Positions 18,183 to 25,981 of a stretch of DNA of 64,000 nucleotides are shown piece after piece. Every line of letters starts with the position of its first letter. Within the stretch, counting starts at the first letter, position 1. The notes below the pieces were generated by a model that was not told the DNA's origin, searched no databases, and saw only the letters and a program-made list of their open reading frames with translations. The position numbers and the translations under genes are program-made. This stretch comes from Ruegeria atlantica (GTDB lineage: Bacteria; Pseudomonadota; Alphaproteobacteria; Rhodobacterales; Rhodobacteraceae). The DNA lies in assembly GCF_013033965.1 (NCBI RefSeq), contig NZ_WQFE01000008.1:62001-126000 (forward strand), written 5' to 3'.

Positions 18183-20633
18183 TTAAGCGCGCAACCGCTC
18201 GTTCTCGGGATCCCAGAGCGGCTGGTCCTGCTCTACCACAGCGCGGCACTTTTGGCCGTAGATTTCGACCTCAAGCTCGGTGCCGGGGTTGGCAAGCTCG
18301 GCCTTGATCATGCCCAGCGCGATGGATTTACCGACGCGGTAGCCCCAGGCGCCCGAGGTGGTTTCGCCCACGATTTGATCACCCTGCCAGATGCACGACA
18401 TATACGGCGCATCGCAATCGCCGGCATCAACCGTCAGAGTGACAAAGGCTTTTTTCACGCCCTGCTGCTTTTCGTTCAGGATCGCGGCCTTGCCCGGGAA
18501 GTCCTGCGGCTTGTCCAGTTTGACGAACCGCTCCAGACCACCTTCGAGCAGCGAGTAGTCGGTCGACAGGTCGCCCTTCCAGGCACGGTAACCCTTTTCG
18601 ATCCGCAGCGAGTTCAGAGCGTACATCCCGAACGGCGTGGCACCGGCATCGATGATCGCGTCATAGATCGCGGGCATATGCTCGTTCAGAGCGTGGACTT
18701 CCCATCCCAGCTCACCCGCGAAGGAGACGCGGATCAGATAGGCGGGCTGGCCTGCGACGGTCGCAGACTGATGAGTCAGCCACCCCGAGGTCAGATCCGC
18801 ATCCGTCATAGTCGACAGTATCTCGCGCGATTTCGGGCCGGTGACGATCAGTGTATCCCGTGTCGTGGTGACGTCTTCAATCGACACACTCGCAGGCATC
18901 GCGTTCATCAGGATGTCCCGATCATGCCACTGTGCAGTTGCGGCGGTGATCATGACGAATTCATCCTCGCCCAGACGGATACAGGACATCTCGGTCAGAA
19001 TGCGACCACGGTTGTCAGATACGTAGATGAGGTTCATCCGGCCGACCTTTGGCAGCCCTCCGGTTGCGAGGCCGCGCAGCGCCTCAGCGGCGCCCTCTCC
19101 CTTGACCATGAAGCGCGAGAAGCCTGGCAGATCCAGCACTCCACAATCATCCCGCACGGCCTCGCATTCCTCTTGGATCCGCTGCTCCCACGGGCCGGAC
19201 CGGCCCCAGGTATGGGTCGCATCAAGCGACGTGTCGTCGCCCGGCTTTGCGAACCAGTTGGCACGCTCCCACCCGTTATAGGCACCCATCACGCCGCCCA
19301 GCGCTTTGACCTTGTCATGCACCGGCGACAGTTTCTTGTCGCGCGCCGCGGGCCATTCATGATGGGGGAAATGCATGGCGTACTCGTTGCCATAGACTTC
19401 CAGACCTTTCTGGTTGCAGTAGTCCTGATCTGTGTAATCGGTGTAGCGACGTGGATCGACGGCCCACATATCCCACTCGGTCGCGCCATCGACGATCCAT
19501 TCGGCCAGCACCTTGCCTGCACCGCCGCCCTGAGCGATGCCGAAGGTGAATGTGTGTGCCTCGAACGCGTTTTTTACACCGGGCATTGGGCCGATCAGCG
19601 GCAGCCCGTCCGGCGCATAGGGGATCGGGCCGTTGATCACACGGCCAACGCCGGAGGTCGCCATCAAAGGCACCCGCTCCATCGCGTCGGTAACGATGTC
19701 TTCGATGCGGTCCAGGTCGTCGTTCCACAGCTGGAAGCTGAAATCCTCGGGCATCGGGTCGTCCTCGGTCATCCAGTGACCCTTGCAGTTGGGCTCATAC
19801 GGGCCGAGGTTGAAACCGTTCTTCTCCTGCCGCAGGTAGTACGAGATATCCACATCGCGCAGCAACGGCAGCTTCTTGCCTCCGTTCGCTTTGGACCATT
19901 CCTCGACTTCAGGCACTTCGTCTGTCAGCAGGTACTGGTGGCTCATGACCATTGCGGGAACGGTACGACCGCCGAAGGGCTTGAACCACTCCCCCACGCG
20001 CTGTGCGTAGTAGCCGGCCGCGTTCACCACGTAGTCACAATCGATGTCACCCTTATCCGTGTGAACGGTCCAGGTTCCGTCGTCGCGCTGGGTGACGCCG
20101 GTCGCCGGGCAGAAGCGGATGATCTTCTGGCCCATGTCACGGGCACCCTTGGCCAACGCCTGTGTCAGCTGCGCCGGATCAATGTCGCCATCTGTCGGGT
20201 CGTACAGTACGCCTTCAAGATCGTGCGTTTCCAGGAATGGATAGCGCTCTTTAGCTTCTTCAGGCGTCCAAATCTCCATCGGGATGCCTTGATAGCGCCC
20301 CATCGCCATGGCGTGTTCGAACTCCTGCATCCGCTCTTTGCTGTGCGCCAAACGGATCGAGCCCGAAACATGGTAGTTCATCGGGTAGTCGACCTCTTCG
20401 CCCAAACGCGAATACAGCTCGGTCGAGTATCGCTGCATATTCATGATCGCCCATGAATTCGAGAAGGTCGGGACGTTACCCGCCGCGTGCCAGGTCGAGC
20501 CTGCAGTCAGTTCGTTCTTTTCCAGCAGAACACAATCGGTCCAGCCCTTCTTGGCCAGATGGTACAGTGAGGAAGCCCCCACCACACCGCCACCGATAAT
20601 GACCACGCGGGCTTTTGTCGGAAAGTCACTCAT
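18183..20633 (-). CDS. Dimethylglycine/sarcosine dehydrogenase-like FAD-GcvT flavoprotein, paralogue 2
   Basis: The 816-residue paralogue of the protein at 12192 has the same order: FAD domain (VVIIGGGVVGASSLYHL), the covalent-FAD His motif AGSTWHAAG (His49), a central FAO_M segment, and a C-terminal GcvT folate domain. The first 50 residues match paralogue 1 closely but then diverge, so the two probably act on different substrates or successive steps. Both keep the full length of the family. It is followed by the cupin gene (18 bases) and preceded by the GFA gene (14 bases). Confidence 0.88.
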   Translation of the reverse strand: MSDFPTKARVVIIGGGVVGASSLYHLAKKGWTDCVLLEKNELTAGSTWHAAGNVPTFSNSWAIMNMQRYSTELYSRLGEEVDYPMNYHVSGSIRLAHSKERMQEFEHAMAMGRYQGIPMEIWTPEEAKERYPFLETHDLEGVLYDPTDGDIDPAQLTQALAKGARDMGQKIIRFCPATGVTQRDDGTWTVHTDKGDIDCDYVVNAAGYYAQRVGEWFKPFGGRTVPAMVMSHQYLLTDEVPEVEEWSKANGGKKLPLLRDVDISYYLRQEKNGFNLGPYEPNCKGHWMTEDDPMPEDFSFQLWNDDLDRIEDIVTDAMERVPLMATSGVGRVINGPIPYAPDGLPLIGPMPGVKNAFEAHTFTFGIAQGGGAGKVLAEWIVDGATEWDMWAVDPRRYTDYTDQDYCNQKGLEVYGNEYAMHFPHHEWPAARDKKLSPVHDKVKALGGVMGAYNGWERANWFAKPGDDTSLDATHTWGRSGPWEQRIQEECEAVRDDCGVLDLPGFSRFMVKGEGAAEALRGLATGGLPKVGRMNLIYVSDNRGRILTEMSCIRLGEDEFVMITAATAQWHDRDILMNAMPASVSIEDVTTTRDTLIVTGPKSREILSTMTDADLTSGWLTHQSATVAGQPAYLIRVSFAGELGWEVHALNEHMPAIYDAIIDAGATPFGMYALNSLRIEKGYRAWKGDLSTDYSLLEGGLERFVKLDKPQDFPGKAAILNEKQQGVKKAFVTLTVDAGDCDAPYMSCIWQGDQIVGETTSGAWGYRVGKSIALGMIKAELANPGTELEVEIYGQKCRAVVEQDQPLWDPENERLRA

Positions 20634-20647
20634 TTGCTTGATCCCTG

Positions 20648-21028
20648 TTACTGTGCCCGTTGGGGCAGATCGTCCGTGATGTCGTAGTAGTCGCCCTTGT
20701 CGGCCACAAAGATGTGCCGGGCGAGGTGTAATCCGGTAGGCGTATCGAAGGCCCCCATGGAAATCGAAATCGTGTCCTCTTCATTGTGCTGCCAGAAAAG
20801 GAATGAGCCGCATACGCTGCAAAAGCCCCGGCGCGCTGTACCTGATGCGCGAAACCAGGTGAGCGTGTCGCTGGCAGTGAAACTCAGGTTGTCCTGATGG
20901 GTTACTGTTGAAGACCAATAATGTCCTGATTGCTTGCGGCACTGACCGCAATGGCAGGCCGAGGGCGGCGACAGATCTCCGTCAATCGTGAACGCTACCG
21001 CGCCGCAGAGGCAAGAACCGTTGTACAT
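20648..21028 (-). CDS. GFA-family zinc protein (formaldehyde/glutathione-type)
   Basis: The 126-residue protein has the GFA/CENP-V zinc pattern: Cys6 and Cys8 in GSCLCGAV, Cys25, Cys27 and Cys30 in ACHCGQC, and FCSVCG near 80. The founding member, Gfa of Paracoccus, speeds the reaction of formaldehyde with glutathione. That suits an operon whose DMGDH-like enzymes release one-carbon units. Most family members are uncharacterised, so the role is contextual. Start 21028 was chosen for AAGGGGGT upstream and the short gap to LysE. Confidence 0.85.
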   Translation of the reverse strand: MYNGSCLCGAVAFTIDGDLSPPSACHCGQCRKQSGHYWSSTVTHQDNLSFTASDTLTWFRASGTARRGFCSVCGSFLFWQHNEEDTISISMGAFDTPTGLHLARHIFVADKGDYYDITDDLPQRAQ

Positions 21029-21032
21029 GTGA

Positions 21033-21656
21033 CTACCCCCTTGCTGCAGGCGTGGAGCTGGCCCCCAGCAACACGCCATAGATGATGAAACAGGCGGCCA
21101 TCACACGGCGCACCCAGGTGTTGAAAACCGCTCCCAGCGCAGCCTTACCCATCAGCGCGCCCAACACGGTGAACCCGGTATAGCTGAGCGTGGTGATGAT
21201 CAGCGCCGTAGGCATGATGACGACCATCTGCTGCCAGATCGGAACGTCAGGCTGCACAAACTGGGAAAAGGCGGCGAGGTACCCTGCCACGCTTTTAGGA
21301 TTGATCGTAGCGACCGCCAGTGCGTGCAGATACACATGGCGCGCAGGTCGTTCACTTGCCGGGGCCGGACGCGTGGCATTCATCCAGCCGCGAACTCCAA
21401 CCCAGATCAGGAACCCTGCCCCCACCAGTTTGGCGATAAAAAACCCGGTTGGGGATGCTGCGATCAACGCGGTCACACCCAGCGCTGACAGGACAAGAAA
21501 CGTGCTGGCCTGCGTTAGAATCGCCAGGACACCCAGCATCGCTTTGAGAAACGGCAGGCTCATCCCGTTTGAAATGCAATTGACCGCGTTCGGCCCCGGC
21601 GTGGTGACGAACACCACCCAAAACAGCGCGAATATGGTCCAGGCTTCAAAGCTCAT
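21033..21656 (-). CDS. LysE-family amino-acid or metabolite exporter
   Basis: The 207-residue product has about six transmembrane segments and the LysE/RhtB signature TTPGPNAVNCISNGM near residue 18. Its start codon overlaps the stop of the XRE-cupin gene (TGATG), a sign of translational coupling. XRE-cupin regulators next to LysE genes commonly control export or detoxification of an amino-acid-like compound. The substrate is unknown. Confidence 0.9.
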   Translation of the reverse strand: MSFEAWTIFALFWVVFVTTPGPNAVNCISNGMSLPFLKAMLGVLAILTQASTFLVLSALGVTALIAASPTGFFIAKLVGAGFLIWVGVRGWMNATRPAPASERPARHVYLHALAVATINPKSVAGYLAAFSQFVQPDVPIWQQMVVIMPTALIITTLSYTGFTVLGALMGKAALGAVFNTWVRRVMAACFIIYGVLLGASSTPAARG

Positions 21657-22225
21657 CAGTACACCGGCGGAGCGATAACCCAGATGGCCACTGCGGGCTC
21701 ATCATAGGGGTTCGACCATTGATAGGGTTCATGTTTGATCCGAAAGCTGTCGCCGGGGCCGACCAAAAACTGGCGCCCACTGATCGTCAGTTCCAACCGC
21801 CCTGACACCATGTACCCAACCTCCTGCGTTGGTCGGTTGGCCGGGGTTTGCATTTTCGATCGGGGCTTGAACGTGGAATGCACCATTTCGAAATCATCGG
21901 TCAGATCGGGCGACAGCAGTTCTTCGATCAACCCTTCCTCACCGGACCCCATCGGGCGGCGCGTTCCGGCCCGCACCACATACCCCTGCTCATCTGCCGG
22001 CGCGGAGGAATGCGCGAACAGCATCGACATCGGCACGCCCAGACATTCGGCAATCTGGCGCAGGTCGGAAATTGAGGGGTCGGACATGTCACGCTCGACC
22101 TGGCTTAGCCAACCCACCGAACGGCCCAGTCGCGCGGCGATCTCGCTCAACGTCAGCCCGCGCGATTTGCGCAATGCGCGAAGATCGGCTCCGAGTGTGG
22201 CGCTGCGCGGTGCTTGGCTGTTCAC
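21656..22225 (-). CDS. XRE-type regulator with C-terminal cupin domain
   Basis: The 189-residue protein has an N-terminal lambda-repressor-like HTH (ADLRALRKSRGLTLSEIAARLGRSVGWLSQVERD, residues 14-47). A C-terminal cupin_2 sensor follows (EVGYMVSGRLELTISGRQFLVGPGDSFRI, near 135-165). The PuuR/SutR-like family senses amines, amino acids or other small ligands. It is the first gene of the nine-gene minus-strand array. Two GTGAAA/TTTCAC palindromes lie just upstream. Confidence 0.9.
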   Translation of the reverse strand: MNSQAPRSATLGADLRALRKSRGLTLSEIAARLGRSVGWLSQVERDMSDPSISDLRQIAECLGVPMSMLFAHSSAPADEQGYVVRAGTRRPMGSGEEGLIEELLSPDLTDDFEMVHSTFKPRSKMQTPANRPTQEVGYMVSGRLELTISGRQFLVGPGDSFRIKHEPYQWSNPYDEPAVAIWVIAPPVY

Positions 22226-22243
22226 TGAAAGCTCCGGGGTTTG

Positions 22244-22268
22244 GTGAAATTTTCTCTTCGTTTTTCAC
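22244..22268. promoter_or_regulatory. Operator-like site 1 upstream of the XRE-cupin gene
   Basis: GTGAAA and TTTCAC are separated by 13 bases, 19 bp upstream of the regulator start. It resembles site 2 in arm sequence. The binding is inferred. Confidence 0.55.
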
Positions 22269-22282
22269 GATGCGCTGATTCC

Positions 22283-22307
22283 GTGAAAAAACCAAGATAT
22301 TTTTCAC
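22283..22307. promoter_or_regulatory. Operator-like site 2 upstream of the XRE-cupin gene
   Basis: GTGAAAAA and TTTTTCAC form a perfect 8-bp inverted repeat with a nine-base centre, between the divergent XRE-cupin gene and the DUF1294 gene (start 22343). With site 1 it gives two sites sharing the GTGAAA/TTTCAC half-sites, as expected for a dimeric XRE regulator that also senses its own level. Confidence 0.65.
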
Positions 22308-22342
22308 TTGGACCCACAACATTGTTTGGGTATCCGTCCACC

Positions 22343-22624
22343 ATGTGGATTGCGGTGATTTACTTATGGACCATCAACGCCCTGACTTTGCTTGCCTTTG
22401 GCTGGGATAAACTGCAGGCAAGACGGCGGAAAAAGCGTGCTCCTGAACGAAACCTTTTGTGGTTAGCTGCGCTGGGCGGCAGTCCAGGCGCATTGCTGGG
22501 GCGTTGGATATTCAGACACAAAACCCGCAAGCGGCTGTTTTCATATTATATCTTTGGGATATTCGGCGCTCAGGCTGTGCTGGCCTATCTTCTAACGGCC
22601 ATTGAATTACCCAGCCTGGCGTAG
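22343..22624 (+). CDS. DUF1294 small membrane protein
   Basis: The 93-residue product starts MWIAVIYLWTINALTLLAFGWDKLQARR and has ALGGSPGALLGRWIFRHKTRK near residue 45, the characteristic DUF1294 pattern. Two or three transmembrane segments are predicted, with a basic cytoplasmic loop between them. Its function is unknown in general. It is divergent from the XRE-cupin gene and shares the upstream region with the two operator-like sites. Confidence 0.85.
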   Translation: MWIAVIYLWTINALTLLAFGWDKLQARRRKKRAPERNLLWLAALGGSPGALLGRWIFRHKTRKRLFSYYIFGIFGAQAVLAYLLTAIELPSLA

Positions 22625-22735
22625 CGTAGTAAAACCATCAGAGAATTGACACTAACCAACCGGCAAACTGTCTGCTACAGTCCATGCTATCTGAATATGA
22701 ATATTCTTACGCATTCGCAAAGGGTTGAATGACAA

Positions 22736-23125
22736 ATGGACAACGGCATCGGTTTCTTCGACATAGTCTGGTCAATCTTCTGGCTGTTCCTGATGGTGGC
22801 CTGGTTCTGGGTGATGATTTCGGTTGTGGCCGATGTCTTCCGATCCAAGGACTTGAGTGGCGGTGGAAAGGCGGTCTGGATTGCCTTTGTCATCCTGATT
22901 CCATGGATGGGTGTTCTGGCCTACCTGATTGTCCGCGGCGACAAGATGCACCAGCACAATGCCGAAGCCATGAGCCAGATCGAACAGGCGCAAAAGGACT
23001 ATATCCGCTCAGTCGCGACCGTATCCGCCGCGGATGAGCTGGAACGGCTTGCAGCGCTCAAGGAAAAAGGCGTTCTGACGGACGAGGAATTTGCCGCGCA
23101 GAAAGCCAAGCTTCTGAACACCTGA
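22736..23125 (+). CDS. SHOCT-domain membrane protein with PLDc_N-type N-terminus
   Basis: The 129-residue protein has two N-terminal membrane segments of PLDc_N type (WLFLMVAWFWVMISVVADVF and AVWIAFVILIPWMGVLAYLIV). A soluble linker follows, then a C-terminal SHOCT module (ELERLAALKEKGVLTDEEFAAQKAKLL). SHOCT is a short oligomerisation or docking motif found at ends of many bacterial proteins; the function of this combination is unknown. AAAGGG lies upstream of the ATG. Confidence 0.85.
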   Translation: MDNGIGFFDIVWSIFWLFLMVAWFWVMISVVADVFRSKDLSGGGKAVWIAFVILIPWMGVLAYLIVRGDKMHQHNAEAMSQIEQAQKDYIRSVATVSAADELERLAALKEKGVLTDEEFAAQKAKLLNT

Positions 23126-23175
23126 TCGTTGACATCATGAGATAGACGAGGCCGGGGCTACACCCTCGGCCTTGG

Positions 23176-23628
23176 CTATTTGGCGAAAATGCTGGACAGA
23201 ATTTCGCCCAGTTGGCTTGCGTCTTGTTCATTGAACGCATCGGGTTGATCGCTGTCGATATCGAACACAGCAATGACGTCACCGGCGGCATTTAGCACGG
23301 GTAGCACCAATTCGGACCGGGTCGAAGACGCGCAGGCGATATGGCCCGGAAACGCGTCTACATCCGGCACCAACTGTACTTCACCGGTGCGGGCGGCAGC
23401 GCCACAGACGCCGCGGTCGAACGGGATGACCAGACAGCCGTGCCCGCCCTGATAGGGTCCGATTTTCAAAAGCCCCGGCTCGGTAACGCGATAGAAGCCT
23501 GTCCAGTCAAATCGATCATCGGAATGATGCACCTCGCACGCGACCGTGGCCATCAGAGCCACGTCGTCGGTTTCGCCTTCGGTCAGGGCTGCAATGGTTT
23601 TGGCAAGTGTGTTGTAGTCGGCTGTCAT
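23176..23628 (-). CDS. msrC: Free methionine-(R)-sulfoxide reductase, GAF-type
   Basis: This 150-residue GAF-domain enzyme reduces free methionine-(R)-sulfoxide. The three cysteines typical of fRMsr are present: Cys65 in GPYQGGHGC, Cys75 in RGVCGAA and Cys99 in PGHIACAS. The motifs DVDAFPGHIAC and SELVLPV match the family. It should help repair oxidised methionine in the cytosol. It is convergent with the upstream SHOCT gene, and an imperfect GC-rich hairpin lies in the gap. Confidence 0.9.
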   Translation of the reverse strand: MTADYNTLAKTIAALTEGETDDVALMATVACEVHHSDDRFDWTGFYRVTEPGLLKIGPYQGGHGCLVIPFDRGVCGAAARTGEVQLVPDVDAFPGHIACASSTRSELVLPVLNAAGDVIAVFDIDSDQPDAFNEQDASQLGEILSSIFAK

Positions 23629-23681
23629 GTCGGAGCTCGTGGCAGGGGTTTATGCCGGAGTATTTGGAAAAAGGTGAAGCG

Positions 23682-24854
23682 TCAAACGCGTTCGATGGCT
23701 ATCGCCGTACCTTCGCCACCGCCGATGCAGATGGCCGCCACGCCCCGTTTGAGGTTTCGCTTTTCTAGCGCGTTCAGCAGCGTGACCATGATCCGCGCGC
23801 CCGATGCACCGATCGGGTGGCCCAGAGCGCAGGCCCCACCATTCACGTTGACGATATCGCGGGGCAAGCCCATCTCATGCATGAACGCCATCGGCACGAC
23901 GGCAAAGGCTTCGTTGACCTCCCACAGGTCAACATCTTCTTTCGACCAACCGATATTGGTCAGCAATTTTTGCGCGGCCGGAACTGGTGCGGTCGTAAAC
24001 AGCCCTGGTGCCTGCGCGTGGCTGGCGTGGCCGACAATACGGGCACGGACACTCAAGCCCTGCACCTGTGCCGCGTCCTCCGATGCCAGCACCAACGCGG
24101 CAGCACCATCTGAAATCGAAGAAGAGTTTGCAGCCGTGACGGTACCATCCTTTCGAAAGGCTGGCTTGAGCGTTGGGATTTTCTCGGGCCGCGCAGAAAA
24201 CGGCTGCTCATCCGCGGACTGGGTGACTTCGCCCTTGCGAGTGCGGACCGAGACGGGCGTGATTTCATCCGCAAATGCACCATTTTCCTGTGCGGCCAGC
24301 GCATTCGACAAAGAACGCAGCGCGTATTCATCCTGCGCCTCGCGCGTGAACTGATAGGCCTCGGCACAGTCTTCGGCAAACGTGCCCATCAGGCGACCCT
24401 TGTCATAGGCATCCTCGAGCCCGTCCAGAAACATATGATCCATTGCCTGCGCATGACCCAACCGCGCGCCCTCGCGCATTTTGGGCAAAAGATAGGGAGC
24501 ATTCGTCATGCTCTCCATCCCGCCCGCGATCATTGTGTCGGCATGGCCCAAGGCAATCTGATCATAGGCCATCATGGCTGCTTTCATGCCCGATCCGCAC
24601 ATTTTGTTGAGCGTCGTGGCTGGGACCTCTTCACCCAGCCCTGCCGCAAACCCGGCCTGGCGCGCAGGGGCCTGACCCTGTCCAGCTGGCAGAACACATC
24701 CCATAAGAACTTCGTCAACAGATTCTGCGCCCGCCCCCTGCAGCGCGGCCTTGATCGCAACACCGCCCAGATCGGCTGCTGTCACTGTATCGAACATCCC
24801 CTGAAACCCACCCATCGGGGTACGTGCTGCGCCAGCGATAACGACTTGTTTCAT
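23682..24854 (-). CDS. Acetyl-CoA C-acyltransferase (thiolase)
   Basis: The 390-residue enzyme has the nucleophile Cys86 in NKMCGSGMKA, the catalytic His in GGACALGHPIGASGA near 340 and the second catalytic Cys in CIGGGEG near 377. It condenses two acetyl-CoA or cleaves 3-ketoacyl-CoA. Without phaB or beta-oxidation genes beside it the direction is unclear. GGAGGAGC lies eight bases upstream of ATG 24854. An in-frame extension to 25007 has no thiolase character. Confidence 0.92.
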   Translation of the reverse strand: MKQVVIAGAARTPMGGFQGMFDTVTAADLGGVAIKAALQGAGAESVDEVLMGCVLPAGQGQAPARQAGFAAGLGEEVPATTLNKMCGSGMKAAMMAYDQIALGHADTMIAGGMESMTNAPYLLPKMREGARLGHAQAMDHMFLDGLEDAYDKGRLMGTFAEDCAEAYQFTREAQDEYALRSLSNALAAQENGAFADEITPVSVRTRKGEVTQSADEQPFSARPEKIPTLKPAFRKDGTVTAANSSSISDGAAALVLASEDAAQVQGLSVRARIVGHASHAQAPGLFTTAPVPAAQKLLTNIGWSKEDVDLWEVNEAFAVVPMAFMHEMGLPRDIVNVNGGACALGHPIGASGARIMVTLLNALEKRNLKRGVAAICIGGGEGTAIAIERV

Positions 24855-24956
24855 TTGGATGCTCCTCCGTTTTTCTACTGGGATGGATACCGAATGGTAA
24901 GAATTGCCGTCTAGCGTATTTCTACGAGTGATTTTCAGTTTAGAGAACCCGCGCGC

Positions 24957-25295
24957 ATGGCCCTGACCAGTAAGACAACAGACACTACGCAGATCATTAC
25001 AGTGCATTCGGACCGAATTGATGCTGCAATGGCCATTCAGTTCAAGGAAGATATGCGCAATGAGGCCGAAGGCGGCGCGGCGCGTGTGGTCCTGGACCTG
25101 ACGGAGGTGGAATTCATCGACTCAAGCGGTCTTGGGGCCATCGTCGCGTCGATGAAACAACTTGGCAGTGACCGAAGGCTGGACTTGGCTGGTCTGCACC
25201 CTTTCGTCGAAAAGGTGTTTCGCCTGACCCGCATGGATACGGTCTTTCAACTTTATCCGACCTTGGACGACGCTCTGGCACGGTCGGCTGAATGA
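24957..25295 (+). CDS. STAS-domain anti-sigma factor antagonist
   Basis: The 112-residue single STAS domain has VEFIDSSGLGAIVASMKQLG near residues 53-70, the SpoIIAA/RsbV phosphorylation-site motif with the switching Ser in DSSGLG. Proteins of this type release an anti-sigma kinase by partner switching. The next gene, 22 bases downstream, encodes the matching ATP-binding kinase. No sigma factor or PP2C phosphatase is adjacent, so the output is unknown. Confidence 0.9.
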   Translation: MALTSKTTDTTQIITVHSDRIDAAMAIQFKEDMRNEAEGGAARVVLDLTEVEFIDSSGLGAIVASMKQLGSDRRLDLAGLHPFVEKVFRLTRMDTVFQLYPTLDDALARSAE

Positions 25296-25317
25296 ACTTA
25301 AGGATTGAATAGGCGCG

Positions 25318-25767
25318 ATGCCCATGGGGAACGGGGACTTCTTGGATCTGAGCTTTGCTGCAACCGAAGCCGAGGCCAGCGATGGCATAGCCGAGCTAAG
25401 CAAGGGCTTAGAGGCGCATGGTCTGCCGTCACGGAAGGCTGGAGATGTGAAAATCGCGCTGGCTGAAGCGATCAACAACGTCGTTGAGCATGCCTATGCG
25501 GGGATTACGCCAGCCAAGGTCAAAGTGCATTGTCGGCTGCATCAAAACTGGCTGGATATTCTGATCTCTGACACTGGGAACCCACTACCCGGATTTCGTG
25601 TACCGGATGGTGTCCCCGCACCATTGGGATCAACGCGCGATGAATTGCCTGAAGGTGGTTTTGGGTGGTTTCTGATCCATGAACTGACCAGTGATATTCG
25701 CTATGAACGCCGCAATGGCTGCAATCGGCTATCCTTGCGGTTTGACTTTCCAAACCCCGTCACGTGA
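25318..25767 (+). CDS. RsbW-like ATP-binding anti-sigma kinase
   Basis: The 149-residue GHKL kinase has the N box ALAEAINNVVEHAY near 50-63, the G1 box DTGNPLPGF near 86 and the G2 box EGGFGWFLIHELTSDIRYER near 111-130. It should bind ATP and phosphorylate the upstream STAS partner, controlling a sigma factor or other target elsewhere. The gene pair forms a small operon. Confidence 0.88.
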   Translation: MPMGNGDFLDLSFAATEAEASDGIAELSKGLEAHGLPSRKAGDVKIALAEAINNVVEHAYAGITPAKVKVHCRLHQNWLDILISDTGNPLPGFRVPDGVPAPLGSTRDELPEGGFGWFLIHELTSDIRYERRNGCNRLSLRFDFPNPVT

Positions 25768-25854
25768 CCCAAAATGGCCACATAAAGGCCCCGATCGCAC
25801 CATTGGCGCGCCGCAAACAAAGGGCAGAAAGATATTCGTAGCTCAGATAGCTTC

Positions 25855-25901
25855 CCTCGGCGCCTTGTGTCACAGCCCCCACCCAGTGAACGGCGCCGAG
25901 G
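25855..25901. repeat. Perfect 10-bp inverted repeat upstream of ggt
   Basis: CCTCGGCGCC (25855-25864) and GGCGCCGAGG (25892-25901) can form a ten-pair GC-rich stem with a 27-base loop that itself holds a TCAC/GTGA pair. There is no T run, so a simple terminator is unlikely. It lies 80 bp before the ggt start, in a 214-bp gap with no other gene. Confidence 0.7.
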
Positions 25902-25981
25902 ACCTCCCTTCCCGCTGATGTGACTAGACAATCCCTGACCACGCTTTACGTTCGGCGTGTTCAAAAGGGGAAGGCAAGCCT

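Noticed and set aside
17658-20456. 932-codon open frame on the plus strand opposite the cupin and DMGDH-like genes
   Set aside because: The opposite strand carries two clear families over the same region. GC-rich codon bias makes long antisense frames; no ribosome site and His-rich low-complexity composition.
23145-23175. GC-rich hairpin between the SHOCT gene and msrC as a terminator
   Set aside because: AGGCCG/CGGCCT arms are broken by a bulge and there is no T run on either strand.
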